Position numbers and translations under genes: made by a program. Positions 6,448 to 11,143 of a stretch of 11,143 nt of DNA are shown here, in pieces (position 1 is the first letter of the stretch; every line of letters starts with the position of its first letter). The notes under the pieces are model-generated. The model had not been told where the DNA came from. It was given only the letters and a program-made list of their open reading frames with translations, and searched no databases. This stretch comes from Moheibacter sp035515075. GTDB lineage: Bacteria; Bacteroidota; Bacteroidia; Flavobacteriales; Weeksellaceae. Location: contig DATJBZ010000003.1 of the NCBI GenBank assembly GCA_035515075.1, positions 1 to 11,143 on the forward strand, in the 5' to 3' direction.

Positions 6448-8784
6448 CTATTTTTTGATGATTTTGGCAGAGAATTTTGTTTTCTCCTGGGTAGTAATTT
6501 GGATGAAATAAATGCCCGCTGGCAAATGCGAAACAGCAACTGGACTTTTGTCCGTCGAAAGTACATTTCGTCCTGAAGCATTGTACACTTCTATTTTTTC
6601 AATGTCAAGTTTATCTTGGAGGTAAAAATAATCTTGGGTAGGATTGGGATACAAAGTGAGCTTGTTTTTGGATGAAATTGCTTCATTTGTGCGCAAGCTT
6701 TTTAAATCCAAATCATATTGAACAAGTCCTAAACCCGTTGTCGCTACAAAAACAGATGCCCAATCTCCATCAAAATGAATCGCAGTGGAAGAAAATGCAT
6801 GAGCAGTCATAATAGGCATAAACAGCTCATCTCCGACGCTTTCCCAAGTTGTACCGAAATCCAACGAACAACTCATTTCAAAATCCGATGCATCAGAAGT
6901 ATGTGTTGTCGCCACCATCACCCCATTTTTGACAGTTGAATGTTGCAAATGATGTACGATATCTTCGGTCAGCCGTGTCCAATGCTGCCCTTGGTCCAAA
7001 CTTGTAAAAATGCCTTGGTTGGTTGCCAACGTCAATTGTGCAGCATTCAATGGATTTTGAACCAATTGAAAAATCATGTCTTCGTCCGCGTCCAACATTT
7101 CTAAACCTTGGCTCATTTCCTGCCAAATGGTGCCGCCATCTGTTGTTTGATAAATTCGACTGCCTTGTGCCACGACCACATGAAGTGGATTTTCATTGGG
7201 AAAAAGAATTTCTTTGACCACACCCGAAGTTCCTGGAACCGAAATGTTGTCAACTACAGGCGCCTCGATATTGGAAAAATCAATAGAATACAATTCAGGA
7301 TCATTGCCATAAGAAGAAATTGACATCCAAATTTTATTGTTGCTCCCTGGAACTGCTTTCAAATTGTCTAAACTGTTTGAATAAGAAGAAAAAATGGGTT
7401 GTGCAGCCTCGCCATGATTTTCGCTCACCAACAGCTGACTTCCCATGAAACCACCACTGTATGTAAACACTCTTCCAACTTGGGTTGGATCAATAAAAAT
7501 AGCCCCTCCTTCATTGTTAGAAAAATAGTTCAGTGGCATCACATTGTAAGCTGTTTCTTCACCATTTTGCCGATTGATGTGCCCCAATCCTCCTTGAATT
7601 CCATAATACAAATGCGCTTCTGTGCCATTTGAAAAATAATGCACATGACCATCAGTTACCGCATAAGGTGTTTTGACGCGTTGCATGGTTTCTCCTTTGT
7701 CCGAAGAAAAGAACGGATAGTAATTGGCCGAAACAAAAATTTCATTTTCTTGAAAAGGATTGAACGAAGCTTTGCTTCCATAAAAGTAAGTTTCCATTTC
7801 ATCCGCTGCATTTTCGTAGAATTTCATTTGCCAAGTTGCACCACCATCTAGTGAAATCATGACTTGATTTTCTTCCAAAATGAGCAAATGAGCCGCATTG
7901 TTGGGATTGAATTGAATCACTTTGATATTGTTGAGAATGTAATCATCCCACGCAAAAGGAACGATGTTCCAAGTACTTCCACCATCCATGGACCGGTAAA
8001 CATTTTGTGGATTTCCACCAAAACTGATGCCTGTGCCCAACCAAATTTCATCGGCATTTTCTGGATGAAAAGCAATGGGATCCAAAATGATGCCTGGCAG
8101 TTTCTCCTGCCAAGTTTGTCCGCTGTCCTCCGAGAGGAACAATCCGCCATCCACACCACTGTCTCCACCACCTCTTGTGATCCATATTTTTTCTGGTTGA
8201 TTGGGAGAAAAAACGACTTGCTCTGGAAAAACATTGAAATGATCCGCGGTTGCATAAATTTCTGTCCAAGTTTGTCCTCCATTTTGGGTGAGATATACTT
8301 TACCAAACACATTGAAATCAATGCGGTAATTGATTGACAACAAAGCATAGTCGGTATCTGACTCCAAAATTTCATAGGTATGAATCCACACATTGTCTGC
8401 TTGCGGATCTGGTTGGGGAGCAATGTATTGGTGCGTCACTTCTTTGGTAAATTTGTTCAACACAAAAACTGTGCGGTTGCGCGCTTCAAGACCTGCATGA
8501 ATGTAAAAAGTCAAATGATCATTTTGCAAAGTTTTCAAATTGTTTTGGGCGCTGTTGAAAGCACCATTGGGAACCGAATAGAAAACGGACCAATCTTCGC
8601 CATTGTTGGTAGAAGAAACAATGTGGTTTCCTAGGGTGATGGCATAAAGTTGATTCGGAGTGTTGACGTCATAATTCACATCAAACAAACGTCCGTGTTC
8701 TTTGGAACCGATGACTTCAAATTGTGCTTGAAGCATAGAAATAAAAAAGAAAAGTGTCAGTAAATTGAGCAGTGCGTTTCTCAT
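6448..8784 (-). CDS. Secreted Asp-box (BNR) beta-propeller protein with T9SS sorting domain
   Basis: The start chosen is the ATG at 8784, because it opens directly into a signal peptide (MRNALLNLLTLFFFISMLQA, cleavage near 20); the frame continues 48 codons further upstream but that part crosses the promoter. The 778-residue product has about nine Asp-box motifs of the type S-x-D-x-G-x-T-W, for instance at 166 (TQNGGQTW), 218 (SEDSGQTW), 265 (SMDGGSTW), 311 (SLDGGATW), 547 (TTDGGTIW), 595 (SLDQGQHW) and 640 (SLDFGTTW). These mark blades of sortilin/VPS10- or sialidase-like propellers, probably two propellers in tandem with a spacer around 370-540. Residues 709-778 (LTLYPNPTQDYF to AKIIKK) form a type A T9SS C-terminal domain, so the protein should cross the outer membrane and be released or anchored on the surface. 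I see no sialidase catalytic signature, so the ligand or enzyme activity is unknown. It has its own promoter and terminator. Confidence 0.9.
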   Translation of the reverse strand: MRNALLNLLTLFFFISMLQAQFEVIGSKEHGRLFDVNYDVNTPNQLYAITLGNHIVSSTNNGEDWSVFYSVPNGAFNSAQNNLKTLQNDHLTFYIHAGLEARNRTVFVLNKFTKEVTHQYIAPQPDPQADNVWIHTYEILESDTDYALLSINYRIDFNVFGKVYLTQNGGQTWTEIYATADHFNVFPEQVVFSPNQPEKIWITRGGGDSGVDGGLFLSEDSGQTWQEKLPGIILDPIAFHPENADEIWLGTGISFGGNPQNVYRSMDGGSTWNIVPFAWDDYILNNIKVIQFNPNNAAHLLILEENQVMISLDGGATWQMKFYENAADEMETYFYGSKASFNPFQENEIFVSANYYPFFSSDKGETMQRVKTPYAVTDGHVHYFSNGTEAHLYYGIQGGLGHINRQNGEETAYNVMPLNYFSNNEGGAIFIDPTQVGRVFTYSGGFMGSQLLVSENHGEAAQPIFSSYSNSLDNLKAVPGSNNKIWMSISSYGNDPELYSIDFSNIEAPVVDNISVPGTSGVVKEILFPNENPLHVVVAQGSRIYQTTDGGTIWQEMSQGLEMLDADEDMIFQLVQNPLNAAQLTLATNQGIFTSLDQGQHWTRLTEDIVHHLQHSTVKNGVMVATTHTSDASDFEMSCSLDFGTTWESVGDELFMPIMTAHAFSSTAIHFDGDWASVFVATTGLGLVQYDLDLKSLRTNEAISSKNKLTLYPNPTQDYFYLQDKLDIEKIEVYNASGRNVLSTDKSPVAVSHLPAGIYFIQITTQEKTKFSAKIIKK

Positions 8785-8810
8785 GTTCTTAGTGTTAAAA
8801 AATTGAGATG

Positions 8811-8841
8811 CAAATTCGACACTACACCATTGATTGCCAAA
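8811..8841 (-). promoter_or_regulatory. Promoter of the T9SS propeller gene
   Basis: The minus strand has TTTG (8841-8838), a 19-base spacer and CGAATTTG (8818-8811). The second half of the -7 box is exact and the TA is replaced by CG; spacing equals that of the tRNA-Gln promoter. The ATG at 8784 follows 27 bases later. This also supports the short start for the gene. Confidence 0.55.
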
Positions 8842-8893
8842 AATAATGACTAAAATTGTAAGATTTCGATTAGGAAATAGTGTGACATCCCAT

Positions 8894-10540
8894 TTAAATA
8901 GCTGAAATATAAGCGTATAGCTTTTCACTGTTGTCCAAATTCATTTTTTTGACAATCCTTTCTTTTCGCTTTCTACAGGCTTCAATTGTGATATTGAGCA
9001 ACAAAGCAATTTCTTTACTCGACAAATTCATGTAAACATAGGAGAGAAAACGAACGTCATTGGCTGTCAAATTTGGATGCTTCTCTTTTAAAGCCGAAAG
9101 GAATCCATCATTGGTTGCTTCGAAATGAGAGAAAAACTCGTCCCAATCCGACTCTCTTTTCAAGTGATTTTTGAGTTCAAAAATTCTTCTTCTCAAATTA
9201 TCATTTTGAGAAATTTCAGATTCCAAAGACAAGGATTCAATGATATTTTCCACCAAATCATTTCGTGTCAAAATCGATAGGGCTTTGGATGCCAATTGAC
9301 GGTTTTTAGACTCCAATTCGTTTTTGAATTTTACCTGTTCCAATTGCGCCAAAACATTTTGCTCACTGAGTTGTTGTTCTAAAATTAACTTGTCACTTTT
9401 TTCCTTTTCCAGTTCGAGTTCCGCAATCTTTCGTGCATTTGCTGCGATGATTTCCCGTTGTTTGAGCTGGGCAAAATAATTGCGAAACGCCCAAAAAGAA
9501 AAAAGAAGCATCAAAAAAATGCCACCTATGATCCAGTAAAAAAGTCTTCTTTCTTGCTTCAATTTCATTTGGCTATCCAACAACTCTTTTTGGTAATTTG
9601 CCAATTCAAATTTGATGCGGCTATTTTCAAATAATTTTCCATTTTTAACCTTATAGAACCGATCTTTAGCCATTATCAAAGAATCTTTGGCCGCAAAAGC
9701 CAACTCAAAACGCTTTGTCTTTTGATAAATTTCGCTCAAATCTGTATACGCATCAATTTCGTTCTCAAAAGTCAATTGAGGATCTACCAAAGCTTTTTGC
9801 AGGTATTCAATCGCTTTTTCATGGTCGTTTTCCGCTTCGTAGATCGAAGATAGCAAGAGCAGATTGGACAGTCTGTATTCAGCCAAATTGGGTAGGTACA
9901 AATGAGACAAATTTCTTAAAGCAATTTGCTTGGCTGCTGCCAAATTATTTTGCAGCATAAGGTTCCTAGCATAAGCGATTTGTAATAATAAATAGACATC
10001 TGAATCTGGTTTCAAATACGCAGATGCGGTTTTCAATAATTCTTCTGCCTTGAGAACTTCTTTTTTCACATTACCAACTGTTGCCAAATTCAACGCATAA
10101 TAACCGATTTTAATCGAATCATTGTTTTCCTTGGCCAATGCAAAAGCTTTGCTGAAATATTCTTCGGCTTTATTGTACTCATGTTCCTTGGAATACAAAA
10201 TGGCAATGTTGTTCAACACCGTCATTTCAAATTTAGCATCCAATGATTGGACTGCTATTTTGTAAGCTTCGAGGTAGTGTTCCAAAGCTTCTCCATAATC
10301 CAACATCATGTAATAATTTACACCGATGTTATTGATCGCTAGAAATTCTTGTTTCGCCCAATGATTTTGTTGGGCCAAGGTTTGGGCTTGGGTTAAAATT
10401 TCCAGAGAAATCAAATGATTTTTTTGAATCATTTCATTCACTCCTTCAACGATCATCTCATCACACGACTCGATGGTTTGGGCCTTTAAATAAAAGGGGA
10501 CCAATAAGATCCATAAAAAACAAATTATTTGATGCTTCAC
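8894..10540 (-). CDS. Membrane-anchored TPR protein with cytoplasmic LuxR-type HTH (putative sensor-regulator)
   Basis: The 548-residue protein begins with GTG at 10540; the next Met (residue 29) would remove the hydrophobic signal segment at 4-20, and an in-frame stop lies at 10565-10567. Residues about 25-300 form helical TPR-like repeats (for example DYGEALEHYLEAYKIA at 81-96, EYNKAEEYFSKAFALA at 121-136, HEKAIEYLQKAL at 240-251), predicted to be periplasmic. A single membrane helix is at 334-352. A charged coiled coil (about 357-415) follows, then a C-terminal helix-turn-helix of LuxR/GerE type (about 488-548: LTANDVRFLSYVYMNLSSKEIALLL, then ITIEACRKRKERIVKKM). Bacteroidota carry many such proteins and they are taken to be one-component membrane regulators, but target genes are unknown. 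The downstream T9SS gene is a possible target only by neighbourhood, since that gene has its own promoter. No terminator is seen in the 52 bases between its stop and that promoter. Confidence 0.85.
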   Translation of the reverse strand: MKHQIICFLWILLVPFYLKAQTIESCDEMIVEGVNEMIQKNHLISLEILTQAQTLAQQNHWAKQEFLAINNIGVNYYMMLDYGEALEHYLEAYKIAVQSLDAKFEMTVLNNIAILYSKEHEYNKAEEYFSKAFALAKENNDSIKIGYYALNLATVGNVKKEVLKAEELLKTASAYLKPDSDVYLLLQIAYARNLMLQNNLAAAKQIALRNLSHLYLPNLAEYRLSNLLLLSSIYEAENDHEKAIEYLQKALVDPQLTFENEIDAYTDLSEIYQKTKRFELAFAAKDSLIMAKDRFYKVKNGKLFENSRIKFELANYQKELLDSQMKLKQERRLFYWIIGGIFLMLLFSFWAFRNYFAQLKQREIIAANARKIAELELEKEKSDKLILEQQLSEQNVLAQLEQVKFKNELESKNRQLASKALSILTRNDLVENIIESLSLESEISQNDNLRRRIFELKNHLKRESDWDEFFSHFEATNDGFLSALKEKHPNLTANDVRFLSYVYMNLSSKEIALLLNITIEACRKRKERIVKKMNLDNSEKLYAYISAI

Positions 10541-10982
10541 TGGTACTGTCTCAATTTTTAAATTCTAAAGATACAATAAAAGACAAATGGGTTTTAACAT
10601 TAATTTACAAAATATCAAACAGCTAGATAATTACAATTAATTATATATAGAAGAAGCTTCTAAGAAACTAGCCAGCTGTTAAAAAAACGCTTAATGTTGA
10701 GACCAGTAATTATTATTTTGATAAAACGCTCAGTGGCAGATTGCCCATTTTAAAATAGAATTGCAATAAATAAACTCCAATCAATAGTTCAGTGCAATGC
10801 TCTCAATGCCTGACATAGATTGATTTTAAAAAAAATATGGCAAATCGAAATCAATTAAAATTAAGTATTTCGGAACCGCTCCGCCGAACTTTTATTCAAA
10901 AGCATCGTACATTAGAGATAGACAAGCATCTAGATTCAATTAAATTTTGAATTTTAATGTTGCATTAAAAAACGGTCAGCCT
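10541..10982. other. Gene-free intergenic stretch between the regulator and the rRNA operon
   Basis: About 440 A+T-rich bases hold no convincing gene. I see short structures only: a 10-base palindrome AGAAGCTTCT near 10652 and a weak 7-base inverted repeat AACAGCT/AGCTGTT (10618-10624 and 10674-10680). An open frame of 37 codons at 10837-10950 has no recognisable family. The promoter of the TPR/LuxR gene should be in the first ~100 bases; a TATCTTTA on the minus strand near 10570 is the best -7 candidate but has no good -33 partner. Confidence 0.5.
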
Positions 10983-11031
10983 CTAGGATCTAGTGTCTAG
11001 TGTCTACTGTCTAGGATCTAGTGTCTAGATT
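10983..11031. repeat. Seven-unit tandem repeat of the 7-mer CTAGNNN
   Basis: Seven contiguous heptamers are present: CTAGGAT, CTAGTGT, CTAGTGT, CTACTGT, CTAGGAT, CTAGTGT, CTAGATT. Six of seven begin with the palindrome CTAG and one with CTAC. Units 1-2 recur as units 5-6, giving a 28-base higher period. The array begins 27 bases beyond the 5S rRNA terminator. It has no coding sense that I can see. Confidence 0.9.
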
Positions 11032-11054
11032 TTCGTTTCTCGTATTTTTTAAAA

Positions 11055-11088
11055 CAAAAAATCCCCAACATTGCTGTTGAGGATTTTA
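11055..11088 (-). terminator. Rho-independent terminator of the rRNA operon
   Basis: A 13-bp stem (11058-11070 with 11075-11087) contains one wobble pair in the minus-strand RNA and a GCAA tetraloop, followed by TTGTTTT on the minus strand. It starts about 7 bases after the 5S 3' end, the usual position. Confidence 0.85.
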
Positions 11089-11093
11089 AAAAA

Positions 11094-11143
11094 ACTGGCG
11101 GCGACCTACTCTCCCGCTGTAGCAGTACCATCGGCGCTGGCAG
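11094..11143 (-). rRNA. rrf: 5S rRNA, 3' end (partial, cut by window edge)
   Basis: The minus strand from 11143 reads CTGCCAGCGCCGATGGTACT, continuing to GGGAGAGTAGGTCGCCGCCAG, the conserved 3' part of bacterial 5S rRNA with the GGGAGAGTAGGTCG loop E/helix segment. About 50 of the roughly 110 bases are in the window. The rest of the rRNA operon should lie to the right, transcribed toward this window. Confidence 0.93.

Noticed and set aside
7639..8634. Several overlapping frames opposite and inside the T9SS propeller gene (up to 168 codons)
   Set aside because: They are shadows of a long, well-supported gene; none has family features.
8785..8928. N-terminal extension of the T9SS propeller protein by 48 codons
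   Set aside because: It would put a signal peptide in the middle of the protein, overlaps the end of the regulator gene and covers a good TTTG-N19 promoter.
10618..10680. Inverted repeat AACAGCT/AGCTGTT followed by a run of A on the plus strand
   Set aside because: Only 7 bp with a ~49-base loop and no T-run on either useful side; not a credible terminator.
10837..10950. Small plus-strand frame of 37 codons starting MANRNQLKLSISEPL
   Set aside because: No family recognised, no promoter pattern and a frame this short is expected by chance in A+T-rich spacer.

Overview
The window looks like a chromosomal segment of a Bacteroidota bacterium (Flavobacteriia or Saprospiria-like; I cannot place it more finely). 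The evidence is a secreted protein with a type IX secretion (T9SS) C-terminal sorting domain, promoters of the phylum's TTTG-N19-TAnnTTTG type, few useful Shine-Dalgarno sequences, a TPR/transmembrane/LuxR-HTH regulator typical of the phylum, and generally low G+C.

Left part (1 to about 3820): an integrated mobile segment, more A+T rich than the rest. It starts with the 5' end of an IS3-family transposase orfA (minus strand, cut by the window edge). Next come a MauE/DoxX-type redox membrane protein with a large extracytoplasmic beta-rich domain (minus strand), a non-coding stretch with a long-spaced inverted repeat, a small helical protein of 57 residues, and a large serine recombinase (both plus strand). 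The recombinase frame runs without a stop through a rho-independent terminator and then antisense through a tRNA-Gln(UUG) gene. The tRNA 3' end points into the element. This is the layout expected where an integrative element has used the tRNA 3' end or its terminator as its attachment site; the other end of the element would lie left of the window.

Middle part (3820 to 6447), all minus strand: tRNA-Gln with a very good promoter, guaA (GMP synthase) and a sirtuin-type NAD-dependent deacylase. The guaA product has an intact ATP-pyrophosphatase and dimerisation half. Its glutaminase half has lost the nucleophilic cysteine (Asp in its place) and has changes in the oxyanion and glutamine-binding motifs, so it should depend on free ammonia or an outside ammonia source. 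The sirtuin keeps the NAD site, catalytic His and the Y-x-x-R acyl-lysine motif but has no zinc-ribbon cysteines.

Right part (6448 to 11143), all minus strand: a secreted Asp-box (BNR) beta-propeller protein with a T9SS tail and its own promoter and terminator; a membrane-anchored TPR/coiled-coil/LuxR-HTH regulator starting at GTG; about 440 bases without a convincing gene; a seven-unit, 7-bp CTAGNNN tandem repeat; and the terminator and last ~50 bases of a 5S rRNA gene, so an rRNA operon lies to the right and is transcribed toward this window.

The genes do not form one pathway. The items I consider most worth following are the glutaminase-dead GuaA, the recombinase frame nested in the tRNA-Gln/terminator, and the heptameric CTAG repeat beside the rRNA operon.
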